Assembly: GCA_023356515.1 (NCBI GenBank)
Contig: JAKQYG010000248.1
Span: forward strand, 1-6,349
Reading direction: 5' to 3'
Length of the DNA: 6,349 bases
Source: Trichodesmium sp. MAG_R04
Lineage (GTDB): Bacteria; Cyanobacteriota; Cyanobacteriia; Cyanobacteriales; Microcoleaceae
Positions 1-5,842 of this stretch are shown in pieces. Each line of letters begins with the position of its first letter. Within the stretch, counting starts at the first letter, position 1. The notes beneath the pieces were generated by a model. It did no database searches. It was not told the origin of the DNA and worked only from the letters and a program-made list of their open reading frames with translations. A program made the position numbers and the translations under genes.

Positions 1-475
1 AATTAGCCAAATGTGAACCTTGATGGGGAGTAGACAAAAAAACAATTCCTTGAGTCTGTTGGATAATAGCTTTTTTATCATCAAAATTTTGAGCAGTGCG
101 AATTAAATCTTTAACAACCAAACCCCCCATACTGTGAGTGATAAATATTAAAGGGCGATCGCCTATATCATTAATATGTAGATATTCCCATAGATTACTT
201 GCTAAGTCAAAACGAGGCATGCCCTGACCAACATATCCAAAGCGAGGCGCATCATATCCAAAAGTCCAGATATTAACAGCTATTTCATTTGCCTGTAAAT
301 CTTGCCCCAACCAAAAAGGCCAAAAGTCCAAATTTTGATTATTTATTTTACCTTGAGGATGCCATGTACCCCAGGGGTGGCCAGCTAACCCATGAACAAA
401 AACAATATCACCCCTAGGAAGAGAATTTTCACACTTAAATACTAGTGATAAACCAAGCAGACTTTCTTCTGTCAT
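1..475 (-). CDS. SERAC1-like alpha/beta hydrolase (lipase/esterase fold), C-terminus beyond the left edge
   Basis: The frame is open from ATG 473-475 to the window edge, giving 158 residues. A TAA at 488-490 in the same frame leaves this ATG as the only ATG start. The N-terminal part shows the oxyanion-loop motif VFVHGLAG (residues 25-32), followed by WGTWHP (35-40) and a tryptophan-rich strand. The nucleophile elbow is THSMGGLV (113-120) with Ser115 as the likely nucleophile; Thr113 replaces the first Gly of the usual GxSxG. FLSTPHQGS (146-154) follows, as in SERAC1/PGAP1-like hydrolases. The catalytic Asp and His would lie in the missing C-terminal part. No signal peptide or membrane segment is visible, so a cytoplasmic enzyme is likely. 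The substrate is unknown; in this group the domain often stands at the N-terminus of longer proteins with NB-ARC or TPR modules, which cannot be judged here. There is no clear Shine-Dalgarno. Codons 105-107 contain a HIP1 site (155-162). Confidence 0.9.
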   Translation of the reverse strand, partial: MTEESLLGLSLVFKCENSLPRGDIVFVHGLAGHPWGTWHPQGKINNQNLDFWPFWLGQDLQANEIAVNIWTFGYDAPRFGYVGQGMPRFDLASNLWEYLHINDIGDRPLIFITHSMGGLVVKDLIRTAQNFDDKKAIIQQTQGIVFLSTPHQGSHLAN

Positions 476-632
476 ATTATTTTCAGTTTAACAAGATGAT
501 CATAACATTAGGTACCTACAACTATAACTAACTGCTCTATAAAACTGATTCTAAGCGTCACATATAGTCATTTCACAATAGAATTGAGACAAGTGTTTCT
601 TGCTATGAAAGTATTTCAGGCAATTAAAATCA

Positions 633-942
633 CTATAACGTGACAAATTGATGTTTACTTCCTGCTTCAACTGACGCCGACGCCGTCAGCGGTTCTCATC
701 CAAAGTAATTCACGGTAGAGCCGACCCCATTTCCTAAATTTATACTGGCGTTTCAGTCTCAACAAGATTGACAAACCACAGTCAGGAAAATGATAAATCC
801 TCAGACCGAAGGGCATCTCCTGAAAATGACCACAGTTGTAGCAAATCTTTGATGACAGAAAGATAAGATCGACTATTACCAGTTCAGAACCGTCGTACCA
901 TTAACATTTATATTCTAGCTGTCTGGGAAACCCATAAAATCC
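633..942 (-). pseudogene. Decayed C-terminal remnant of an IS200/IS605-type TnpB
   Basis: Read on the minus strand from 942, the frame gives GFYGFPRQLEYKC, a TAA at 901-903, then WYDGSELVIVD, SSKICYNCGH (CxxC at 832-843) and LRIYHFPDCGLSI. This is the TnpB segment leading into the C-terminal zinc ribbon (typical pattern SSKTCSxCG ... RVYHCxxCG). The third zinc cysteine is now Phe (TTT at 787-789). After 776 a frameshift moves the reading to the frame beginning at 758, which gives D, a TGA stop (753-755), then NASINL. This matches the RDLNAAxNL block containing the last catalytic Asp of the RuvC domain. The same frame continues as GSTV, another TGA (696-698), EPLTASASVEAGSKHQFVTL and a TAG at 633-635. 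Three internal stops, one frameshift and a lost cysteine mean it is dead. The N-terminal two thirds are absent or unrecognisable. The match is from memory of the family, not from a search. Confidence 0.8.
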
Positions 943-994
943 TTTGTGATCAAAAAAGCCAGATCTATAAAAGCTTCTTAAACTTTTGCTACTT

Positions 995-1035
995 ATATCA
1001 TGTCCGAATAATTAGTGATAAAGCGGACATGATAT
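995..1035 (-). terminator. 12-bp perfect inverted repeat just after the stop of the small secreted protein gene
   Basis: ATATCATGTCCG (995-1006) and its exact reverse complement (1024-1035) flank a 17-base loop. For the minus-strand gene the stem starts three bases past its TAA (1039-1041), the position of a transcription terminator or a 3'-end-protecting hairpin. No run of T follows on either strand, so a standard Rho-independent terminator is not well supported. An operator or a hairpin left by a mobile element are alternatives. The dyad itself is certain; its role is not. Confidence 0.4.
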
Positions 1036-1038
1036 TAA

Positions 1039-1449
1039 TTATGAAGATGGAGTACCATTGAGAATAATCTCAGGGTTTTGGTCACAAAGACCAAACTTAG
1101 CTTGCCAACGAGAAGGAAAATCAGGATCAATAAATTTAATCTCAAATCTACCCCAATAATAACTAGGTTTACCATTCATGCCTTCTCTGTAAGTATCGCA
1201 ACGACGAGAAGAGGACTTTTGTACCCAATAACCATTATAAGACCCTCGATTCTTAAATTTACCCCCCAAACCATCTATAAAAATATATCCAAGTCCATCC
1301 CCATAATCCCAAACTGCCGTCCTTTCTCTGTCTTTAAGATAAATTACTTTATATTCTTCAGTTTTCCACATCTCATCCCCATAAGCATTTTTAGGGAAAA
1401 GCATAATATTTAAGAAAATAAACAAAAGTAAAAAATAATTATGTTTCAT
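1039..1449 (-). CDS. Small secreted cyanobacterial protein of unknown function
   Basis: The product is 136 residues. The N-terminus is a clear signal peptide: Lys2, a hydrophobic core LLLFIFLNIMLF (7-18) and a likely cleavage after Ala-Tyr-Gly24, leaving a mature chain of about 112 residues beginning DEMWKT. The mature part is rich in aromatic residues and Gly, with TAVWDY (44-49), GYIFIDGLGG (54-63), GYW (73-75), YYWGRF (97-102) and FPSRW (111-115). It has exactly two cysteines, Cys84 and Cys122, which could form one disulfide outside the membrane. The pattern TAVW...GL...GYW...C...WGR.xI.F...FPS.W.A..G.C resembles a family of short exported hypothetical proteins seen in cyanobacteria, recalled without a search. 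No enzyme motif is visible. Start choice: the ATG at 1447-1449 gives a full signal peptide; only a weak purine-rich stretch (an A run) stands in for a ribosome site. The gene lies between two insertion-sequence remnants yet is intact. Confidence 0.85.
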   Translation of the reverse strand: MKHNYFLLLFIFLNIMLFPKNAYGDEMWKTEEYKVIYLKDRERTAVWDYGDGLGYIFIDGLGGKFKNRGSYNGYWVQKSSSRRCDTYREGMNGKPSYYWGRFEIKFIDPDFPSRWQAKFGLCDQNPEIILNGTPSS

Positions 1450-1541
1450 GTTTTTTTTTCTTAACTAATTTATATCATCCATCTATCCTATCATACAATT
1501 ATTAAAGCTTACATTTTTACCGAAAAATTGGGTTTAAAGCC

Positions 1542-1564
1542 TCGCCATTCTAGGGCGATTTTTT
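1542..1564 (+). terminator. Short hairpin followed by six T, terminator-like
   Basis: TCGCC (1542-1546) pairs with GGCGA (1554-1558) around a 7-base loop and is followed by TTTTTT (1559-1564) on the plus strand. AAAG lies on the other side, so the stem can extend through two mismatches. No plus-strand gene ends here, so it is more likely a subterminal hairpin of the insertion-sequence remnant than the terminator of a living gene. Confidence 0.35.
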
Positions 1565-1596
1565 ATAGGCCGGGGAGGATGTCAAAAATTGCTCCT

Positions 1597-1615
1597 AGTC
1601 ATCTTCAAGATGACT
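1597..1615. repeat. 19-bp perfect dyad (9-bp arms, one central base)
   Basis: AGTCATCTT (1597-1605) and AAGATGACT (1607-1615) are exact reverse complements around a single C. As RNA or single-stranded DNA it folds as a 7-bp stem with loop TTCAA. It overlaps the possible TnpB-tail stop codon and sits beside the end-like segment, so a hairpin of the mobile element is the likely origin. A protein-binding palindrome is the alternative. Confidence 0.5.
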
Positions 1616-1762
1616 CGTGCTGTGAGCCAAGAGGCGGATAAGTGATAACATATTCTACCAAGGTAGGAGGTACACCCAACTTTCAGTTATTAGAACGACA
1701 AGTAATATGCCCAGAATATCCAGGCTAACTTCTAACTTCACTTCAACCATTCCCAACTGCTT

Positions 1763-3442
1763 CTAAATCAAAATCAACCCATTTTGAACCTCCAACTCAG
1801 TCATTCCAACTACAATAGCAATTAAATCTCTATCCACAAAAATTCCTGTTCCTTGATCTGTACCTACAGAAGCAGGTCCCAAAACAATTCCATCACCAGC
1901 AAATACAATCATCTTATCATTTTCCAAATTATTTGAATCAGTAATTACTGCATAATCACTACCACCAGAAAAACTATAAAAAGCAACATTACTATTACTC
2001 AAAACAAAAGTATCAGCTCCCTCGCCGCCAGTCAAAAAATCAATCTCATTTTCTCCAGACTCACGACCCGCACCAATAATAAAATCATTACCCAACTGCC
2101 CAAGAATAGTATCATTACCCAAATCTCCATTAAGAGTATCATTCCCCCCACCGCCATCAAGAAAATCATCATCCTTACCAGCAAATATTAAATCATCACC
2201 CTCTCCTCCAATCAACTCATCATTACCCAATTCTCCCAGGAGAACATCTACGTCAACACCACCATCAACTAAATCATTACCTTTTCCTCCATGAATAGTA
2301 TCATTACCTGAACTACCCTCCAACCAATCATTATCTCTGTTACCAAAAATGATATCATTTCCTTGACTACCAAGAATACTATCATTTCCTTGATTACCAA
2401 AAATGCTATCATCTCCTTGATTACCAAAAATGCTATCATCTCCTTGATTACCAAAAATGCTATCATTCCCTGTACCACCTTCTAGGCGATCGCTATCTTC
2501 ATTACCCAAAATATAGTCATTACCAACATTGCCAAAAATACTATCACTACCCACATTCCCATAGATACTATCATTACCGGTTCCCCCATCGATTTCATCG
2601 CTACCAGTGTTACCTTGAATAGTATCATTACCCTGACCACCACCGAGAATATCATTATCTTCATTACCTAAAATACTATCATTACCATCTTGCCCATCAA
2701 TAGTATCTATTCCCACATTGCCAAAAATAACGTCATCATCACTCCCCCCAATAATACTATCACTCCCCGAATTCCCAAAAATACTATCATTAGCAGCTTG
2801 CCCATCAATAGTATCATTGCCGCCAAAGCCAAAAATAGTATCACTATTAAAAGTACCTTGAATAAATTGAGGAGTATTATTACCAATAATTGAACCTGCT
2901 GGAAATGTATTATCAGGGATGAAAGAAAATTGATTCGGAATAGTTACACCATCTATAATCCTAGAACTATTAATATCAATTCTACTATTTTCTAAGGTAA
3001 GAGAACCAGAAATTGTAATAGGTTGATTTGGCTGTAAACCTAATGCTATAGCATTAAATTCATCTAATAAATTAACAAAGTATATTTGACTATTAGAGTT
3101 GAGAATAAATTGACTATTATCAACTACAAAACCAATAGTTCCAGAGATAGTTTGTAGACCAAGAATTGGTGGTGGTGGTCTTGTACCATCCTGATTAATT
3201 AGAATTGTATTAATTAGGTTAAATCGGTTATCTTCTATATTGGCAAAACCTGTTACTCTGACCGACTGACCAACCTGTAAACCTAAGATTGAAGTGTTCA
3301 GTTCATCTATAAGGTCAACAAAAAAGTTTGTGCCATTATCAGCCGTCAGAATAAAAGTATCGTTACCAGTAATAGAAAATATTCTTCCTACTACTTCTGT
3401 TAATGTTAATTCCAACTGGGATATAGTTATAATGCTTGCCAT
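1763..3442 (-). CDS. RTX (hemolysin-type calcium-binding repeat) protein with two N-terminal OB-like repeats
   Basis: The product is 559 residues. Residues 11-84 and 95-163 are two copies of one beta-rich module: compare FFVDLIDELNTSILGLQVGQ (40-59) with YFVNLLDEFNAIALGLQPNQ (121-140). Their pattern suggests an OB-like fold, and a Pro-rich linker (RPPPPI, 88-93) joins them. From about 198 to 475 come roughly 30 nonapeptides of the form GxxGxDxIx. Many have Asn where RTX consensus has the second Gly (FGNQGDDSI). These repeats bind calcium and fold as a parallel beta-roll outside the cell. The C-terminal 84 residues (DYAVITDSN..., GTGIFVDRDLIAIV) resemble the tail of many cyanobacterial RTX proteins and end in aliphatic residues; export by a type I system through this uncleaved tail is inferred. 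No signal peptide and no enzyme domain are visible, so it is a structural or adhesive candidate rather than a proven toxin. Start: the ATG at 3440-3442 has only a weak ribosome site. A HIP1 site lies at 2486-2493. Confidence 0.95.
   Translation of the reverse strand: MASIITISQLELTLTEVVGRIFSITGNDTFILTADNGTNFFVDLIDELNTSILGLQVGQSVRVTGFANIEDNRFNLINTILINQDGTRPPPPILGLQTISGTIGFVVDNSQFILNSNSQIYFVNLLDEFNAIALGLQPNQPITISGSLTLENSRIDINSSRIIDGVTIPNQFSFIPDNTFPAGSIIGNNTPQFIQGTFNSDTIFGFGGNDTIDGQAANDSIFGNSGSDSIIGGSDDDVIFGNVGIDTIDGQDGNDSILGNEDNDILGGGQGNDTIQGNTGSDEIDGGTGNDSIYGNVGSDSIFGNVGNDYILGNEDSDRLEGGTGNDSIFGNQGDDSIFGNQGDDSIFGNQGNDSILGSQGNDIIFGNRDNDWLEGSSGNDTIHGGKGNDLVDGGVDVDVLLGELGNDELIGGEGDDLIFAGKDDDFLDGGGGNDTLNGDLGNDTILGQLGNDFIIGAGRESGENEIDFLTGGEGADTFVLSNSNVAFYSFSGGSDYAVITDSNNLENDKMIVFAGDGIVLGPASVGTDQGTGIFVDRDLIAIVVGMTELEVQNGLILI
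2353..2460 (-). repeat. Four near-identical 27-bp tandem repeats inside the RTX gene
   Basis: Units at 2407-2433 and 2434-2460 are identical in all 27 bases. The unit at 2380-2406 differs at one base, and that at 2353-2379 at a few. Each encodes nine residues, one RTX nonapeptide of the DSIFGNQGD type (residues about 328-363 of the protein). The high identity compared with the other nonapeptides points to recent duplication or homogenisation, and the length keeps the frame when copies are gained or lost. Confidence 0.9.
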
Positions 3443-3730
3443 TACTTATTATAATACTTCACTTTCTTTTGAGAAGACTTAAAACTAAAATCAAATGTTT
3501 CATCAACTATCAAATAATATTCTATTCTTTTTAGGACCTATATTTATAGCTAACATTCTACTTATTTTAAATTATGAAAAGTATTGAGAAATCCGTCGTC
3601 GTGAACTATCTTAGTGATGTTAATTTTCTATTATTTTCATCAAAAGAATCAGGTTTAAAATTCCACTTTTTCAAGTAAAATGTTTTTATAGAGTTGTTTA
3701 AAATACCAATTACAAAAACACTTTTGACTT
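3443..3730. other. Gap between the RTX and HtrA genes, no gene seen
   Basis: These 288 AT-rich bases hold no convincing gene. On the minus strand TATAAT lies at 3448-3453, only five bases before the RTX start codon, with no -35 at the right distance. It is probably composition rather than a promoter. No strong terminator hairpin follows the HtrA stop, so read-through from HtrA into the RTX gene is possible but not shown. Confidence 0.5.
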
Positions 3731-4945
3731 CTACTCCCCTACTTCCAGTTCAAATGACTGGGGAAAAGCATCAGGTTTAACCAAGATTTTGGCTATTTTC
3801 CGATTACGAATTACCTCCAGAGCTAAATTTTTCCCTACTAAACTTTTTTCTACTTCTTGTTGAACTTCTGTTGGATTTTCAACTGCTACTCCTCCTACTT
3901 TTTGAATCACATCTCCTTGACGCAAACCAGCTTTTGCTGCTGGAGAATCTTCTATAACTCGGGTAATTATTACACCTTTATTATCCCGAATTTTCACATC
4001 CAATTGTCTATTAATTTCATCCTTTGCTTCGGGAGTTAAATCAACCATTGAGATACCCAAGAATGGATGTTCTACTTTCCCATAGAGAAATAATTCATCA
4101 GCAATTCTTTTTGCAGTTTCTATGGGAATAGCAAAACCTAATCCCTGAGCATCTGATCTAATAGCTGTATTAATACCAATTACTTCACCTTTATTATTCA
4201 ACAGTGGCCCACCAGAATTTCCTGGATTAATTGCAGCATCCGTCTGAATAAAGCGAACTCGTTTGTCTGGAATACCTACTTGAGAACTAGTACGACCAAT
4301 AGCACTAATAATTCCCATTGTTACAGTATTATCCAAACCCAGGGGATTACCAATAGCGATCGCCCATTGTCCAGGAATTAATTTTTCTGATTTGCCCATA
4401 GATACCTGTGGTAAATCTGTGGCCTCAATTTTAATTACTGCTATATCAGTCAATGAATCTACCCCTTGAACCAGACCCTCAAAAACCCGGCCATCTTTCA
4501 ATGTCACCTTAACTTTATCTACTCCATTAACCACATGAGCATTTGTAATTAAGCGACCATCAGAACTAATAATGACCCCAGACCCAGTACCATGCTTAAT
4601 TTGTTCTTTAGGCTCAGGCAAATTTTCCCCAAAGAAACGTTTCAATAGAGGGTTATTTAAAGCTTCTGGAACTTGAGTTGTTAACTTTTTAGCTGCATCA
4701 ATGCGGACTACTGATGGACCAACTTTTTCTACCGCTTTGGCAATAAAATTTTCGTTATAGAAGGAAACTAAGGCATTGTCAGAATTTGGAGTAGATGGTT
4801 GTGCTTCTTCCTTAACGACAGGTATTATATCAGGGCCTATAACCAATTTTTTAGCTTCTACATAATGATAACCCAACCATCCTGTAGCACTACCAATGGA
4901 CAATAGAGAAAAATACAGGGCTAATTGTTTAAAAGATAAAGTCAT
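3731..4945 (-). CDS. HhoA/HhoB/HtrA family (Deg) serine endopeptidase
   Basis: The product is 404 residues, the usual length for cyanobacterial Deg proteases with one PDZ domain. Residues about 8-28 form a hydrophobic N-terminal segment after Lys6 (signal anchor or uncleaved signal peptide), placing the protease in the periplasm or at the thylakoid lumen side. The trypsin-like domain shows the full triad: His137 in ITNAHVV, Asp167 in SLTDIAVIK and Ser244 in PGNSGGPL. GTGSGVIIS (119-127), GNPLGL (199-204) and GLGFAIPI (268-275) are also typical. The PDZ domain is about 293-391, with carboxylate-binding loop FLGI (295-298) and SPAAKAGLRQGDVI (334-347). The family degrades or refolds damaged exported proteins as trimers or larger assemblies. 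Which paralogue (HhoA, HhoB or HtrA) it is cannot be decided here, so no symbol is given. Start: AGGA at 4953-4956 lies seven bases before the ATG, a good ribosome site. A HIP1 site lies at 4356-4363. The RTX gene follows 288 bases downstream on the same strand. Confidence 0.97.
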   Translation of the reverse strand: MTLSFKQLALYFSLLSIGSATGWLGYHYVEAKKLVIGPDIIPVVKEEAQPSTPNSDNALVSFYNENFIAKAVEKVGPSVVRIDAAKKLTTQVPEALNNPLLKRFFGENLPEPKEQIKHGTGSGVIISSDGRLITNAHVVNGVDKVKVTLKDGRVFEGLVQGVDSLTDIAVIKIEATDLPQVSMGKSEKLIPGQWAIAIGNPLGLDNTVTMGIISAIGRTSSQVGIPDKRVRFIQTDAAINPGNSGGPLLNNKGEVIGINTAIRSDAQGLGFAIPIETAKRIADELFLYGKVEHPFLGISMVDLTPEAKDEINRQLDVKIRDNKGVIITRVIEDSPAAKAGLRQGDVIQKVGGVAVENPTEVQQEVEKSLVGKNLALEVIRNRKIAKILVKPDAFPQSFELEVGE

Positions 4946-5132
4946 TTGTTTTTCCTGCTAGATAATTCTATTCTTAAATATTCTGATAGAAGGGAAGGGA
5001 GGCAGGTTTGACCACATTCCCCATGAAAAAAAATTTACTCATTGATCTGGTTGAGGACTAATAACGAAAAAAAATACTTAGCTTATCCTATTTAAATTAA
5101 GTTTTAAACTAAAGAGAGTTTGGGCAACTGTC

Positions 5133-5151
5133 ATTGTTGAGGTTCAACAAT
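5133..5151 (+). repeat. 8-bp perfect hairpin followed by a short T run
   Basis: ATTGTTGA (5133-5140) and TCAACAAT (5144-5151) are exact reverse complements around GGT, with TTTT covering 5151-5154 on the plus strand. It directly abuts the insertion-sequence-end-like segment at 5150-5205, where IS200/IS605 elements carry subterminal hairpins recognised by TnpA. That is a plausible origin; a weak terminator is the alternative. Confidence 0.5.
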
Positions 5152-5205
5152 TTTCACCGAAAAATTGGGGCTCCATTGCCTCACTCATAAGCGGGGGACA
5201 TGTGA
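5150..5205 (-). mobile_element. Insertion-sequence-end-like segment, copy B
   Basis: The 14-bp core (5156-5169) is identical to 1519-1532 and lies in the same orientation. Further blocks keep the same order as in copy A: GCCTC (5178-5182), CGGGG (about 5194-5198) and ATGT (about 5201-5204). The spacing is shorter than in copy A, so both are diverged remnants and not a recent duplication. No transposase remnant was recognised beside this copy, so its assignment to IS200/IS605 rests on the resemblance to copy A. Confidence 0.4.
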
Positions 5206-5252
5206 AGTGATTAAGTGGGAAGACATAATCTATAATAATATTTTTAAATTTG

Positions 5253-5388
5253 GGCCTGAGACGTTAAAAAGACTTAGAGGGAAGAAGTAATTCACCCCAT
5301 CTTCTCCCGGGAGGGTGCAGCTTGGTGCCAGGAAAACCTCAACTCACCGAATAACTAGGGCTCAGTGAAATTTCTGCACTTTCAGGCC
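5253..5388. ncRNA. Candidate structured RNA, orientation uncertain
   Basis: The outer stem is 7 bp and perfect: GGCCTGA (5253-5259) with TCAGGCC (5382-5388). Nested inside are GTGCAG (5315-5320) with CTGCAC (5374-5379), then TTGGTG (5322-5327) with CACCGA (5345-5350, one G-T pair), then AGG/CCT closing an AAAA loop (5330-5339). On the 5' side GGG/CCC plus AAGA/TCTT (5279-5308, with a bulge) can form a further hairpin, in competition with the palindrome CTCCCGGGAG (5304-5313). The stretch is clearly less AT-rich than its surroundings. No known riboswitch was recognised. Options are a leader RNA of the permease (458 bases before its ATG), a free small RNA, or a guide-RNA-like remnant of the neighbouring insertion sequence read from the minus strand. 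The pairings are seen; transcription is not. Confidence 0.35.
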
Positions 5389-5658
5389 AGAGAGAATAAA
5401 ATTAACGTTATTATACTTCTACATAATTAGGTTGACACTTTCTGGCAAAGATCAGCAATATTTGCGATTTTACTGGAACAAATAACTATAAAAATTTTGA
5501 TTCTATATGTGAAATTACCATGATTCAAAAGAAAAAAATATCTCTAAATAATATTGTATCTGGATAATTAGTAATCAAAAAAACTATAATCCCTTTTGTC
5601 TATATCCTCTTCCTAAAGCGACGATTTACCGGATAGGAAATAATAGATTATCTAATAT

Positions 5659-5685
5659 TATTATTATTTAATAATAGTATTTTTT
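5659..5685 (+). terminator. AT-only dyad followed by T run
   Basis: TATTATT (5662-5668) and AATAATA (5670-5676) are reverse complements around one T. The stem extends by a G-T pair at 5661/5677 and two A-T pairs (5659-5660 with 5678-5679), followed by TTTTTT (5680-5685). It has the shape of an intrinsic terminator upstream of the permease, but the stem has no G-C pair and would be weak. It may simply be low-complexity AT sequence. Confidence 0.25.
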
Positions 5686-5794
5686 ATGGGACTTCTCAAG
5701 TTATTGAGATACAGTTGTGTTTCTTCTCTTCTATTACTACTGCACTGAAATTACTACTTTATAGGGGGGTAGCAGAAGGAGATTTTGTATTTCA

Positions 5795-5842
5795 ATGGAA
5801 ATTCCTATATTATTGAATAGGATAACTAAAATTAAGTCTTAG
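5795..5842 (+). CDS. Possible 15-codon leader ORF before the ABC permease
   Basis: ATG at 5795-5797 opens MEIPILLNRITKIKS and ends at TAG 5840-5842, three bases before the permease ATG and in the same frame. AGGAG (5777-5781) is the best Shine-Dalgarno-like sequence upstream of the permease, although its 13-base spacing to this ATG is long. The permease ATG itself has no such site. Either this is a leader peptide whose translation delivers ribosomes to the permease start, or it is the former N-terminus of the permease cut off by a single TAG. A dyad, TCCTAT/ATAGGA (5803-5822), lies inside it. Chance is also possible at this length. Confidence 0.3.
   Translation: MEIPILLNRITKIKS

Larger units (their letters stand above)
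476..1038. other. Intergenic stretch with insertion-sequence debris
   Basis: No intact gene is visible on either strand in these 563 bases. The left part (476-632) is AT-rich and presumably holds the promoter of the minus-strand hydrolase, but no convincing -35/-10 pair stands out. The middle (633-942) is a decayed tnpB 3' end on the minus strand. The same decay may continue to about 990, where short TnpB-like stretches appear in shifting frames with stops. The right end holds a 12-bp inverted repeat next to the following gene's stop codon. Confidence 0.75.
1513..1690 (-). mobile_element. Probable right-end remnant of an IS200/IS605-type (TnpB) element, copy A
   Basis: On the minus strand the segment reads GACATCCTCCCC, then a small hairpin, GGCTTTAAA, and CCCAATTTTTCGGT. 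I associate this style with the sequence downstream of tnpB in cyanobacterial IS200/IS605 elements. The 14-bp core at 1519-1532 recurs exactly at 5156-5169 in the same orientation, with further shared blocks (GCCTC, CGGGG, ATGT). Just upstream on the minus strand, 1608-1682 is 25 open codons ending ...GSQHESS with TGA at 1605-1607; it may be a TnpB tail, but this is weak. No transposase gene is intact nearby. It must come from a different element than the tnpB remnant at 633-942, whose right end would lie below 633. Confidence 0.45.
1450..1762. other. Intergenic stretch with insertion-sequence-end-like segment
   Basis: No gene is apparent in these 313 bases. The part next to 1449 (AT-rich, with TATGAT-like hexamers on the minus strand around 1485-1492) should carry the promoter of the small secreted protein, although no good -35 is visible. 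From 1513 to about 1690 the sequence is less AT-rich and shows hairpins and a repeat shared with 5150-5205. The last 70 bases before 1763 form the 3' side of the RTX gene, where no terminator-like hairpin is seen. Confidence 0.6.

Noticed and set aside
1078..1413. Plus-strand open frame of 111 codons opposite the small secreted protein
   Set aside because: It is antisense to a gene with a clear signal peptide, has a composition biased to Ile, Thr, Pro and Lys as expected of a reverse shadow, and shows no motif.
2353..2460. Regularly spaced direct repeats suggesting a CRISPR array
   Set aside because: The repeats are contiguous 27-bp units without spacers and encode in-frame RTX nonapeptides.
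2269..2893. Several open frames of 60-69 codons within the RTX gene on both strands
   Set aside because: They are products of the 27-base periodic repeats read out of frame (low-complexity repeats of one hydrophobic phrase), not genes.
3448..3453. Minus-strand TATAAT before the RTX start
   Set aside because: It lies five bases from the start codon with no -35 at normal spacing, in a very AT-rich stretch.
3574..3678. 34-codon plus-strand ORF in the RTX-HtrA gap
   Set aside because: It has no ribosome site, an AT-driven composition and no recognisable motif; chance is the simplest explanation.
3857..4039. Plus-strand open frame of 60 codons inside the HtrA gene
   Set aside because: It is antisense to the strongly supported PDZ domain, rich in Cys and Phe, and lacks a ribosome site.
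5253..5270. CTGAGA near the start of the structured stretch, recalling a TPP riboswitch
   Set aside because: The accompanying TPP signatures (GGGGTGC before it, and the conserved block with CTGAT and GCCAGCG after it) are not found in order on either strand.
5328..5339. GCCAGGAAAACC-like stretch recalling the B12 box of cobalamin riboswitches
   Set aside because: The other conserved blocks of that riboswitch are absent at the required positions, and the motif sits mid-structure rather than near the 3' side.
5432..5460. TTGACA as a -35 box of a plus-strand promoter
   Set aside because: The hexamer at 17-base spacing is GCAATA and no better -10 occurs at 16-19 bases; it is also about 390 bases from the permease start.
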